Shown piece by piece: positions 49,467 to 57,750 of a DNA stretch of 64,000 bases. The stretch is from Actinoplanes cyaneus. Lineage in GTDB: Bacteria > Actinomycetota > Actinomycetes > Mycobacteriales > Micromonosporaceae. The translations under genes were made by a program, and so were the position numbers. How positions within the stretch are numbered: position 1 is the stretch's first letter; every line of letters begins with the position of its first letter. The notes beneath the pieces are model-generated. The model saw only the letters and a list, made by a program, of their open reading frames with translations, was not told the DNA's origin and did no database searches. The DNA lies in assembly GCF_016862095.1 (NCBI RefSeq), contig NZ_BOMH01000037.1, positions 124,001 through 188,000 of the forward strand. Direction: 5' to 3'.

Positions 49467-51278
49467 ATGCCGCGCACGAGTATCGCGACCGTGTGCCTGT
49501 CCGGCACCTTGGAGGACCGCCTGGAGGCCGCCGCCGCAGCCGGGTTCGACGCTGTCGAGATCTTCGAGAACGACCTGCTCGCTTCGGCCGAGTCGCCCGA
49601 GCGGATCCGCGCGCGGGTGGCGGACCTCGGCCTCGCCATCGATCTCTACCAGCCGTTCCGGGACGCGGAGGGTGCTCCCCCGGCCCGGTTCGAGGCGGTG
49701 CGACGCCGGATGCTCGCCAAGCTCGACCTGATGGGCCGCCTCGGCGCCGACACCGTTCTGATCTGCTCGTCGGTCGCCCCGGACGCCATCGCCGACGACG
49801 ACCTGGCCGCGTCGCAGCTCCGGGCACTCGCCGACCTGGCCGCCGAGCGCGGGATGCGCATCGCCTACGAGGCACTGGCCTGGGGGCGGCACGTGTCCAC
49901 CTGGCAGCACTCCTGGGAGATCGTGCGCCGCGCCGATCACCCCGCGCTGGGGCTGTGCCTCGACAGCTTCCACGTGCTGTCGCGCACCGACGACTACGCC
50001 GGCATCGCCGGCCTGCCCGCCGATCGGATCTTCTTCCTGCAGCTGGCCGACGCACCCCGGCTGTCGATGGACGTGTTGCAATGGAGCCGGCATCATCGCC
50101 TGTTCCCGTTGCAGGGCGGGCTGGACCTGGTCGGATTCACCCGGGCGGTGCTGGCCGCCGGGTACACCGGCCCGCTGTCGCTCGAGGTGTTCAACGACGT
50201 CTTCCGCCAGGCCGATCCGCACCGGACCGCGGTGGACGCGCGCCGGTCCCTGACCGCGCTGCTGGACGCGACGGCCGGCGACACCGTGCCGGCTCCGGAG
50301 CTGTCCGGCATCGCCTTCGCGGAACTCGGCGTGGATGCGCAGTCCGGACCGCAGCTGGAAGCCCTGCTGGGGGCTCTCGGTTTCGTCCACAGCGGGCAGC
50401 ACCGGTCGAAGCCGGTGCAGCTGTGGGAGCAGGGCGACGCCCGGATCCTGCTGAACTCCGGCGCGGGCGAGGCCGCCATCCGCGCCTTCGCGCTGGAAAG
50501 TGCCGATCCCGAGCAGTCCGCCCGGCGGGCCGAGCACCTGATGGCCCGGCCGCTGCCGCGTCAGCGTCGCCGGCGTGAGGCGGAGCTGACCGCGGTGGCT
50601 GCCCCGGACGGCACCGAGGTGTTCTTCTGCCGCACCGAACCGGGCGCCGAACAGGTCTGGCTCGACGACTTCCTGCCCACCGGCGAACCGCCCCGGCCCT
50701 CGACCGGCATCACCGCGATCGACCATCTCTCGCTGGCCCAGCCGTTCGACCGGTTCGACGAAGCCGCGCTGTTCTATCGCAGCGTCCTGGGCCTGCGCGA
50801 CGACGAGGCGGGCGAGTTCGCGGCGCCGTTCGGGTTGATCCGCACGCTGGCGATCCGCAACGACGACCGGCGGGTACGGATCGCGCTGAGTGTGCCGGTG
50901 CTGCGCCGCGGCGACTGGGCGCCGGCGGTCCCGCATCCGCAGCACCTGACCCTGGCCACGAATGACCTTGCCCGGACGGCCGGCGCACTGGCGCAGGCGG
51001 GGATCGAGCTGTTGCGGATCCCCGGCAACTACTACGACGACCTGGAGGCCCGCACCGAGCTGCCGGCCGGCCTGGGAGATTTCGTACGCCGGGCCGGCGC
51101 CATGTACGACCAGGACGGTCACGGCTACTGTCTGCAGCTGTTCACGCCGGTCATGGGTTCGCGGGTGTTCGTCGAAGTCGTGCAGCGTTCCGGTTACCGC
51201 GGTTACGGCTTCGCCAACGAGCCGGTCCGGATGGCGGCTCATCGGGCGCAGCGGCTGGGTGCAACCGTCAGCGCGTGA
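49467..51278 (+). CDS. Fused 3-dehydroshikimate dehydratase / HPPD-like protein (QuiC type)
   Basis: The 603-residue protein joins two domains. Residues 1-270 form an AP-endonuclease-2-type TIM barrel with metal ligands Glu135 (AYEALAW), Asp166/His169 (LDSFH), Gln192 and Glu240 (LSLEVFND), as in 3-dehydroshikimate dehydratases that form protocatechuate. Residues 280-603 resemble 4-hydroxyphenylpyruvate dioxygenase, keeping the Fe ligands His420 (IDHLSL), His493 (PQHLTL) and Glu570 (FVEVVQRSGYRGYG). This matches QuiC-like fusions of quinate/shikimate catabolism. GGAAGG precedes ATG 49467. The last 11 bp overlap the convergent reductase gene. Confidence 0.87.
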   Translation: MPRTSIATVCLSGTLEDRLEAAAAAGFDAVEIFENDLLASAESPERIRARVADLGLAIDLYQPFRDAEGAPPARFEAVRRRMLAKLDLMGRLGADTVLICSSVAPDAIADDDLAASQLRALADLAAERGMRIAYEALAWGRHVSTWQHSWEIVRRADHPALGLCLDSFHVLSRTDDYAGIAGLPADRIFFLQLADAPRLSMDVLQWSRHHRLFPLQGGLDLVGFTRAVLAAGYTGPLSLEVFNDVFRQADPHRTAVDARRSLTALLDATAGDTVPAPELSGIAFAELGVDAQSGPQLEALLGALGFVHSGQHRSKPVQLWEQGDARILLNSGAGEAAIRAFALESADPEQSARRAEHLMARPLPRQRRRREAELTAVAAPDGTEVFFCRTEPGAEQVWLDDFLPTGEPPRPSTGITAIDHLSLAQPFDRFDEAALFYRSVLGLRDDEAGEFAAPFGLIRTLAIRNDDRRVRIALSVPVLRRGDWAPAVPHPQHLTLATNDLARTAGALAQAGIELLRIPGNYYDDLEARTELPAGLGDFVRRAGAMYDQDGHGYCLQLFTPVMGSRVFVEVVQRSGYRGYGFANEPVRMAAHRAQRLGATVSA

Positions 51279-53103
51279 CCTGCGGCCATTCGCCGGCCGG
51301 GACGACCTGCCAGGGGCCCGTCCCGATGTCGAGGTGCCGCGGGGTGACGCCCTGGGACACCACGACCGGGCCGGCGATGCGGGTCCACTGGCGCCGGCCG
51401 GCGTGACCGAGCAGCAGGTGGTGCTCCTCGATCGCTTCAAGGGTGGTCTCCAGCCGGATCTCGACGCCGGGGCTGCCGGCCAGCCTGCGCACCGTCAATC
51501 CCTTCTCCCGGGGGCCGGCTTCGGGAGCCAGCTCCGATCCGGCGCTGATCAGCGTTGTCCGGCATCCGGCCGTCGCCGCGGCGTCGGCCAGCGCGAGGCC
51601 CACCCGGTCGGCGCCCCAGACGGTCACCCGATCGCTGGTGCGCGGGTGGCGTAGCCAGTCGTCGAGGTCGTGCACGCGCGGGTGGTCGATGCCGGGAATC
51701 GGCGGGCGCACGCCGGTCCCGCCGACCGCGGGGACCACGATGTCCGGCGCGAGACGGGTCACCGTCGTAGCGTCCGCGCGCGTTGACAGGCGCAGCTCGA
51801 CGGAGAGTCTGACCAGTTCGGCGGCATACCAGTCGAGGAGCCGGCCGAACTCCGGCTTGCCGGCGAGCGCCGCGGCGAGCCGGAACGCTCCTCCGATCAC
51901 CGGTTCGGCCTCCCAGAGGCTCACCACGTGCCCGGCGAGAGCTGCCGATCGAGCGGCTTCGAGGCCGGCCACGCCCGCCCCGATGACCAGCACCCGACGT
52001 GACGGTACCGGCGGCGCGGGCGCCAGGTGCTCCCGTCCGGTCCGCGGATTGACCACGCACCAGATCGGCTGCTGGGTGTGCAGACTGTCGATGCACCCCT
52101 GGTTGCAGCCGATGCACGGCCGGGGGTGTTCGCCGGCCAGGGTGGTCGCCACCCACTGCGGGTCGGCGTGCTGGGCCCGGCCGACGGCGACCAGATCGGC
52201 GGCCCCGGACTGCAGGATCGTCTCGGCCGACTCACCGGTGACGATGCGACCGGCGACGCCGACCGGCTTGCCGAACCGGCGGAATCGTGCCGCGTACGGC
52301 GCGAGGACGCCACGCTGGATCTCGCCGGGTTGCACCATCCACTCGCCTGCCTCGTAGCACCCGGCCGAGATGTCCAGGGCGTCGACGAGGTTCAGGGGGA
52401 GGCGCTCGGTCACGGCCAGGGTCGCGTCGGCGTCCAGCCCGTCCGGCACGCCCTCGAATGCCGACAGCCGTAGGAACACCGTGGTGTGCGGGGCCGACCG
52501 GCGCACCGACTGCAGGATCTCGGTGAGGAACAGTGCTGGATCGCCGTAGCGGTCGGTACGCCGGTTGGTGCGCGGCGAGAGGAACTGATGGATCAGATAG
52601 CCGTGCGCGGCATGAATCTCCAGCACGTCCACGCCGGCGTCGGCGCACCGCCGGGCCGCCGCCGCGAAGGCGTCGACGAGATCACCGACCTCGGTGGTCT
52701 CGAGCTCGCGCGGCGGCCGGCCCCGGAACGGCACTGCGGACGGCGCGACCGGCTGGAAACCGCAGACAGCCGGGTCACCGACGCGCCCGGCGTGGTTGAG
52801 CTCCACACCGAGCAGGGCGCCCTCGGCGTGCACCGCGCCGGCCAGCACGCGCAGCCCGGCGATGACATGGTCACCGTGGGCGCCGAGTTGCCGGACCCGT
52901 CCGCGCCCGTCGGCGCGGACGTAGGTCGCCTCGGTGAAGACCAGGGCCGCTCCCCCGGCGGCCCGGGCCCGCAGGTAGGCGACATAGCGGTCGGTGACCC
53001 GCCCGTCCGTGGTGCCGTAGTTGCGTTCCATCGGCGGGCTGACCACCCGGTTACGCAACTCGTGCCGGCCGACGCGCAGCGGTCGCCCGAGCAGCATCGT
53101 CAC
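51268..53103 (-). CDS. Old-yellow-enzyme/2,4-dienoyl-CoA-reductase-type flavin 4Fe-4S oxidoreductase
   Basis: The 611-residue protein has an FMN TIM barrel (1-340; HAAHGYLIHQFLSPRTNRRTDRYGG-like segment HGYLIHQFLSP and RTDRYG), a 4Fe-4S cluster motif CIGCNQGC plus Cys about 12 residues later, and an NAD(P)/FAD part (GAGVAGLEAARSAAL). This is the layout of 2,4-dienoyl-CoA reductase and trimethylamine dehydrogenase relatives, reducing C=C bonds or demethylating. GTG 53103 overlaps the LivF stop by 4 bp, so it belongs to the importer operon. Confidence 0.87.
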   Translation of the reverse strand: MTMLLGRPLRVGRHELRNRVVSPPMERNYGTTDGRVTDRYVAYLRARAAGGAALVFTEATYVRADGRGRVRQLGAHGDHVIAGLRVLAGAVHAEGALLGVELNHAGRVGDPAVCGFQPVAPSAVPFRGRPPRELETTEVGDLVDAFAAAARRCADAGVDVLEIHAAHGYLIHQFLSPRTNRRTDRYGDPALFLTEILQSVRRSAPHTTVFLRLSAFEGVPDGLDADATLAVTERLPLNLVDALDISAGCYEAGEWMVQPGEIQRGVLAPYAARFRRFGKPVGVAGRIVTGESAETILQSGAADLVAVGRAQHADPQWVATTLAGEHPRPCIGCNQGCIDSLHTQQPIWCVVNPRTGREHLAPAPPVPSRRVLVIGAGVAGLEAARSAALAGHVVSLWEAEPVIGGAFRLAAALAGKPEFGRLLDWYAAELVRLSVELRLSTRADATTVTRLAPDIVVPAVGGTGVRPPIPGIDHPRVHDLDDWLRHPRTSDRVTVWGADRVGLALADAAATAGCRTTLISAGSELAPEAGPREKGLTVRRLAGSPGVEIRLETTLEAIEEHHLLLGHAGRRQWTRIAGPVVVSQGVTPRHLDIGTGPWQVVPAGEWPQVTR

Positions 53104-53843
53104 AGGCCGAGGTAGATTCGCCGTACCTGCGGGTCGTGGCGCAGCCGGTCCGAGGTGCCGGTCATCGCCACTTCGCCGTTCTCCACCACCAGGCAGCTGC
53201 TGGTCGCCTCGAACGTCAGCTTGGCGTTCTGCTCCACCAGCAGCAGGCTCATCCCCTCGCCGCGCAGCCGCAGCAGGACCGCCAGGATGTCCTCGACCAG
53301 TTTCGGCGACAGGCCCATCGACGGCTCGTCGAGCAGCAGCAGCTTCGGCCGGGACATCAGCGCCCGGCCGATGGCGAGCATCTGCTGCTGCCCGCCGGAG
53401 AGGGCGCCGGCCAGCCGGTGGCGCATCTCGCCGAGGACGGGGAACAGCTCGTACGTCTCGGCGAGCGTGGCGCGGGTCTCGGCGTTCCACTTACGGGCGT
53501 ACGCCCCGAGCAGCAGGTTCTTCTCCACCGGCAGCCCGGCGAAGACGTGCCGGCCCTCCGGGACGTAACCGATGCCGTGCCGGACCATGGCGCGGGCCGG
53601 CACCCGCGTCAGGTCGACGTCGCCGAACCGCAACGCGCCGACCTGTCGTGGGATCAGCCCCATGACCGCTTTCAGGGTGGAGGTCTTGCCGGCGCCGTTG
53701 GCCCCGATCACCCCGATGGCCTCGCCGGCCGGGACGGAGAAGCCGATGTCGCGTACGGCGCAGACGCCACCGTAGTGGACGGTGAGTCCCTCGACCGTCA
53801 GCGTCTGTCCGGTCGTGGTCGCCGGCTGGGACACGGTGGTCAC
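53100..53843 (-). CDS. livF: Branched-chain-type ABC transporter ATP-binding protein LivF
   Basis: The 247-residue ATPase has Walker A GANGAGKTS, signature LSGGQQQM, Walker B LLLLDEPSMGL and the LivF-typical YVPEGRHVF and LVEQNAKL. Starts GTG 53843, overlapping the stop of the livMG fusion (GTGA). In this cluster the importer probably brings in an aromatic or hydroaromatic acid rather than an amino acid (inference from neighbours). Confidence 0.93.
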   Translation of the reverse strand: MTTVSQPATTTGQTLTVEGLTVHYGGVCAVRDIGFSVPAGEAIGVIGANGAGKTSTLKAVMGLIPRQVGALRFGDVDLTRVPARAMVRHGIGYVPEGRHVFAGLPVEKNLLLGAYARKWNAETRATLAETYELFPVLGEMRHRLAGALSGGQQQMLAIGRALMSRPKLLLLDEPSMGLSPKLVEDILAVLLRLRGEGMSLLLVEQNAKLTFEATSSCLVVENGEVAMTGTSDRLRHDPQVRRIYLGL

Positions 53844-55651
53844 TTGGTCACCTCCGGGATGGATGGCAGGTCGTCGGAATCCATCGAGTCACCGAGGTAG
53901 GCCTCGATGACCGCAGGCGTGCGCGCCACCTCGGCCGGTTCACCCTCGGCGATGATCCGGCCGCCGGCCAGCACCGTGATCCGCTCGCACAGCGACATGA
54001 CCAGGCCCATGTTGTGCTCGATGATGATGACCGTGACCCCGCTGTCCCGGATCGACCGGACGATTTCGCTGAGCTGGCGCACCTCCTCACCGTTGAGCCC
54101 GGCCGCGGGTTCGTCGAGCAGCAGCAGCGACGGCGCGGCGGCCACCGCACGGGCGATCTCGACGCGCCGCTGGATCCCGTACGGCAGGGATTTCGGGGCG
54201 AGCGCGGCGAATTCGGTGAGCCCGTACCGGTCGAGCACGTCACGGGCCCGCCGGTGCAACTCCCGGTCCTGTCGCAGGACGGCGATCGGCCCGAGCAGGT
54301 AGCGCCAGGCCCCGAGGGTACGGCTACGGTCCAGGGCGACGAGGATGTTCTCCTCGACGGTGAGGTCGCCGAACAGGCGCAGGTTCTGGAACGTCCGGGA
54401 CATGCCCGCCCGGGCCAGCCGGTACGGGCTGCTGCCGGTCAGGTCCCTGCCCAGGAACTCGACCCGCCCACCGGTCGGGCGATACAGGCCGCTGATCACG
54501 TTGAACAGGGTGGTCTTGCCGGAGCCGTTCGGCCCGACCACGCCACGGATCTCCCCCGGTGCAACGGTCAGCGACACCTCGTCGAGCGCCTTGAGACCGC
54601 GGAACCGCATGGTCACCGCGGAGACGGTCAGGATCGGCGTTCCCGTCCCGGAGGTCTGCCCGGCTCGCTCGGCATAGGGCCGGAACGGTGCCAGGCGGGC
54701 GGCGGTGCCGGACTCACCGCGCCGGCGTCGCAGCAGGTCACGCAGTCGCTCCGGAAGCCCGGCGAGACCGGTCGGCGCGAAGACGACGACCAGCACGACG
54801 ACGGCGCCGTACGCGAGCTGGGCGATCGTGGGGTGATCGGCGAGCCATTCGCGGACCAGGTAGAGGCTGACCGCGCCGACCACGCAGCCGATCAGGCTCT
54901 GCCGGCCACCGATGATCACCATGCCGAGCAGCAGGAACATGTTGGCGATGCCGAACGACTCCGGCGCGACGTAGCGGATCAGGCCGGCGTAGAGCACGCC
55001 GGCCACTCCCCCGTACACGCTGGCCAGCAGGAAGGCCGTCATCCGCAGCAGCGGGACCTCCGCGCCCAGGGCGCCGGCCGCGAGGGAGTCGTCGCGCATG
55101 GCCCGCAGCCGGCGGCCCAGCCCGGTCCGTACCACGAACAGCCCGAACGCCAGCGCGAGCACGAAGACGATCAGCTCGAGGTAGTAGTAGAGGTATTCGC
55201 TGGACAGGTCGACGCCGGGCAGCGTCGGGACCGGGATCGCCGAGATGCCCTCGGCCCCACCGCTGAGCTGCGCGTTGGTGACCCAGTTGGTGAAGGCGAG
55301 AGCCAGGCCCAGCGTCACGATGCCCAGGTAGTGCGACTGCACCCGCAGCGCCGGCGTGCCCACGACCAGGCCGATCAGCACGGTGGCGACCAGCGCCAGC
55401 GCCCCGGACACCCAGAAGCCGAGGCCGTTGTGGGTGGTCAGGATCGCGGTGGCGTAGGCGCCGACGCCGAAGAACGCGACCTGGGCCAGGTTCACCTGAC
55501 CGGCCACGCCCATGCACAGCCCCAGGCCCACGGCGAGCACCGCGAAGATCAGAATCACATTCACGACATGGATGGCGTACGAGTCCAAGCCGTACGGCAG
55601 CAGCCAGGCGGCAACCGCAAGCCCCGCCCCCACGGCGATCTTCGTTCTCAT
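53840..55651 (-). CDS. LivM-LivG fusion: ABC permease joined to ATPase
   Basis: The 603-residue protein joins a LivM permease (residues 1-315, about nine TM helices; GQVNLAQVAFFGVGAY, GTPALRVQSHYLGIVTLGLA) to a LivG ATPase (about 345-603; GPNGSGKTT, Q-loop FQNLRLF, LPYGIQRRVEIAR, LLLLDEPAAGL, IEHNMGLVM), via a linker. The LivG signature is YGIQRR instead of LSGGQ-type YGxQRR, which is normal for LivG. ATG 55651 overlaps the livH stop (ATGA). Confidence 0.92.
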   Translation of the reverse strand: MRTKIAVGAGLAVAAWLLPYGLDSYAIHVVNVILIFAVLAVGLGLCMGVAGQVNLAQVAFFGVGAYATAILTTHNGLGFWVSGALALVATVLIGLVVGTPALRVQSHYLGIVTLGLALAFTNWVTNAQLSGGAEGISAIPVPTLPGVDLSSEYLYYYLELIVFVLALAFGLFVVRTGLGRRLRAMRDDSLAAGALGAEVPLLRMTAFLLASVYGGVAGVLYAGLIRYVAPESFGIANMFLLLGMVIIGGRQSLIGCVVGAVSLYLVREWLADHPTIAQLAYGAVVVLVVVFAPTGLAGLPERLRDLLRRRRGESGTAARLAPFRPYAERAGQTSGTGTPILTVSAVTMRFRGLKALDEVSLTVAPGEIRGVVGPNGSGKTTLFNVISGLYRPTGGRVEFLGRDLTGSSPYRLARAGMSRTFQNLRLFGDLTVEENILVALDRSRTLGAWRYLLGPIAVLRQDRELHRRARDVLDRYGLTEFAALAPKSLPYGIQRRVEIARAVAAAPSLLLLDEPAAGLNGEEVRQLSEIVRSIRDSGVTVIIIEHNMGLVMSLCERITVLAGGRIIAEGEPAEVARTPAVIEAYLGDSMDSDDLPSIPEVTK

Positions 55652-56517
55652 GCCCGGTTCACCGTCCTTTCGCCGAAGATGCCGGTCGGGCGCACCATGA
55701 TGATCACCGTGAAGACCAGGAAGGTGACCAGCTCGGAGTAGCCCTGGAAGTGCCCGGCCGTGAACGAGTCGAGGATGCCGATGGCCAGGCCGCCGGCGAT
55801 CGCGCCGGGGATGCTGCCGAAGCCGCCGAGGATGGCCGCGGCGAACCCCTTGATGCCCAGCGTGCCGCCGAGCGCCGGGCTGACGTAGAGCAGCGGGCCG
55901 ACCAGGCCGCCGGCCAGCGCGGCGAGCCCGGCGCCGATCATGAACGCGATCGCGTTGCTGCGCCCGACGTGGATGCCGACCGCGGTGGCGGCCTCGTGGT
56001 CCATGGCGACGGCCTGCATGGCGGCACCCCGTTTGGTGCGCGACAGGAACAGCACCAGCAGGACCGTGGCCACCGCCGCGATGGCCAGCACCACCAGGTC
56101 GTAGGTGCGGATGCGCAGCCCGAGCACCTCGATCGGGGCGGACGGGACCGGCGAGGGCACCGCCCGGCCGGTGGCGCCCCAGATCATGATGACCAGCGCA
56201 TCGAGGACGATGCCGAAACCGATCGTGCCGATCAGCATCAGGTCGAAGTCGCGGTTCTCCAGGGGCCGCAGGACCCGTTCGATGATCAGGCCGATCAGCC
56301 CGGTGACCGCGATCGCGACGAGCATGGCCAGGGCGAACGGCAGTTTGGTGGACAGGTAGAAGGTGGACGCGAGGTAGGCGCCGACGGTGACGACGTTGCC
56401 GTGGGCGAAGTTGACCAGGCCCATGGTGCGGTAGACGAGGGAGAATCCCAACGCCACCAGGGCGTACACGGCGCCGAGACTGACCCCGCCGATGATCGTC
56501 TGCAGAGTTATCTGCAT
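55648..56517 (-). CDS. livH: Branched-chain-type ABC transporter permease LivH
   Basis: The 289-residue membrane protein has about eight TM helices, the family start LQTIIGGVSLGAVYALVALGFSLVYRTMGLVNFAHGN and the C-terminal FAAAILGGFGSIPGAIAGGLAIG. It forms the channel with the LivM part of the fusion protein. Confidence 0.93.
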   Translation of the reverse strand: MQITLQTIIGGVSLGAVYALVALGFSLVYRTMGLVNFAHGNVVTVGAYLASTFYLSTKLPFALAMLVAIAVTGLIGLIIERVLRPLENRDFDLMLIGTIGFGIVLDALVIMIWGATGRAVPSPVPSAPIEVLGLRIRTYDLVVLAIAAVATVLLVLFLSRTKRGAAMQAVAMDHEAATAVGIHVGRSNAIAFMIGAGLAALAGGLVGPLLYVSPALGGTLGIKGFAAAILGGFGSIPGAIAGGLAIGILDSFTAGHFQGYSELVTFLVFTVIIMVRPTGIFGERTVNRA

Positions 56518-56568
56518 GGTTCTCCTTGGATGGGCGGCTCCCGGCGCCGGGACGCCGGGAGCACACGG

Positions 56569-57726
56569 TCAGCCGGCAGCGGCGACGAGTTTGCCGTTCT
56601 GGATGGTGCCGATCGCGGTCGCCGAGATGCCGACGCCGGTGGTGTCGAACGCGAAGTTGCCGAGCAGTCCCTGGTACTTGGTGGCGCGGATGGCGTCGGC
56701 GAGCGCCTTGCCGGTGGCCACGTTGCTGGTCTTGAGCGCGGCGAGCAGGATCTGCGTGCCGTCGTAGGCCTTCGCGCCGTGCAGCTCGGCCTCCTCGTTG
56801 AACTTCGCCTTGTACGCCGTGGCGAACTTCTTGGAAGCGTCGCTGATGTCGTTGCCCAGGTAGGGCGAGCTGACGATGGTGCCCTCGGCGTTCTTGGCGC
56901 CGGCCGTGTCGATGAAGACCGGGGTGCCCTGCGGGGCGGCGCCGGCGAAGGTGGCGGTGATGCCCAGGTCCCGGGCCTGCTTGACGATCAATCCGGACTC
57001 GACCTCTTCGGCGCCCAGGAAGATGACCTTCGGGTTCTTCTGCCGGATGCCGGTGAGCACCGCGCTGAAGTCCTTCTGGTCGGTGGTGACGACCTGATCG
57101 GCGACCGGGGTGACGCTGCGGCTCTGCAGGGCCTTGAGGAACGCGTCGTGCTCCCCCTTGCCGTACGAGCCGTTGTTGGTGATCATCGCGATGCTCTTGG
57201 TGCCCTGCTTGTCGACGATGTGCTTGGCCAGGGTCTCGTCGTAGGTGGTGCTGGTCGGACCGTTGAGGAACAGGAACTCGGAACCGGCCGCGACCAGGCC
57301 CGGCGACTGCCCGGAGGTGATGTTCGGGATCTCGGCCTGCTTCAGGATCGGTGCCATCGCGATGGTCACCGCGCTCTCGGCGGTGCCGATCATGGCGATG
57401 TAGCCCTCGCTGTCGATCTTGCGGGCCAGGTTCGTGCCGGTGGTCGGGTCGCCCTGGTCGTCGAAGACGCCCAGCTCGATCTGGCGGCCGTTGACGCCGC
57501 CCGCGGCATTCCACTCGTCGACGGCCAGCCGGGCGCCCTTGAGCTCCCACGCGCCCAGCGAGCTCAGTTGCCCGCTCTGCGCGTCCACAAGTGCGATCTT
57601 GATCGGGCCAGAGCTGTCCCCGGAGGACTTGTCGTCGGAGCCGGGAGCGCTGCACCCGGCGAGGATCACGGAAACGGCGGAAAAGACAGCGAAGGCGGAT
57701 ATGGCGGTGGCGCGTCGTCGGAACAT
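56569..57726 (-). CDS. livK: Branched-chain-type ABC transporter substrate-binding lipoprotein
   Basis: The 385-residue lipoprotein (lipobox LAGC, Cys25) has the type I periplasmic-binding fold: KIALVDAQSGQLSSLGAWELKGARLAVDEWNAAGGVNG, GTAESAV and AYDGTQILLAAL. The symbol reflects family only; ligand unknown, probably the substrate of the nearby catabolic genes. GAGGTG precedes ATG 57726. First importer gene, 25 bp downstream of the ThDP enzyme. Confidence 0.9.
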   Translation of the reverse strand: MFRRRATAISAFAVFSAVSVILAGCSAPGSDDKSSGDSSGPIKIALVDAQSGQLSSLGAWELKGARLAVDEWNAAGGVNGRQIELGVFDDQGDPTTGTNLARKIDSEGYIAMIGTAESAVTIAMAPILKQAEIPNITSGQSPGLVAAGSEFLFLNGPTSTTYDETLAKHIVDKQGTKSIAMITNNGSYGKGEHDAFLKALQSRSVTPVADQVVTTDQKDFSAVLTGIRQKNPKVIFLGAEEVESGLIVKQARDLGITATFAGAAPQGTPVFIDTAGAKNAEGTIVSSPYLGNDISDASKKFATAYKAKFNEEAELHGAKAYDGTQILLAALKTSNVATGKALADAIRATKYQGLLGNFAFDTTGVGISATAIGTIQNGKLVAAAG

Positions 57727-57750
57727 GTGCGTGTCACCTCAATCATCGGT

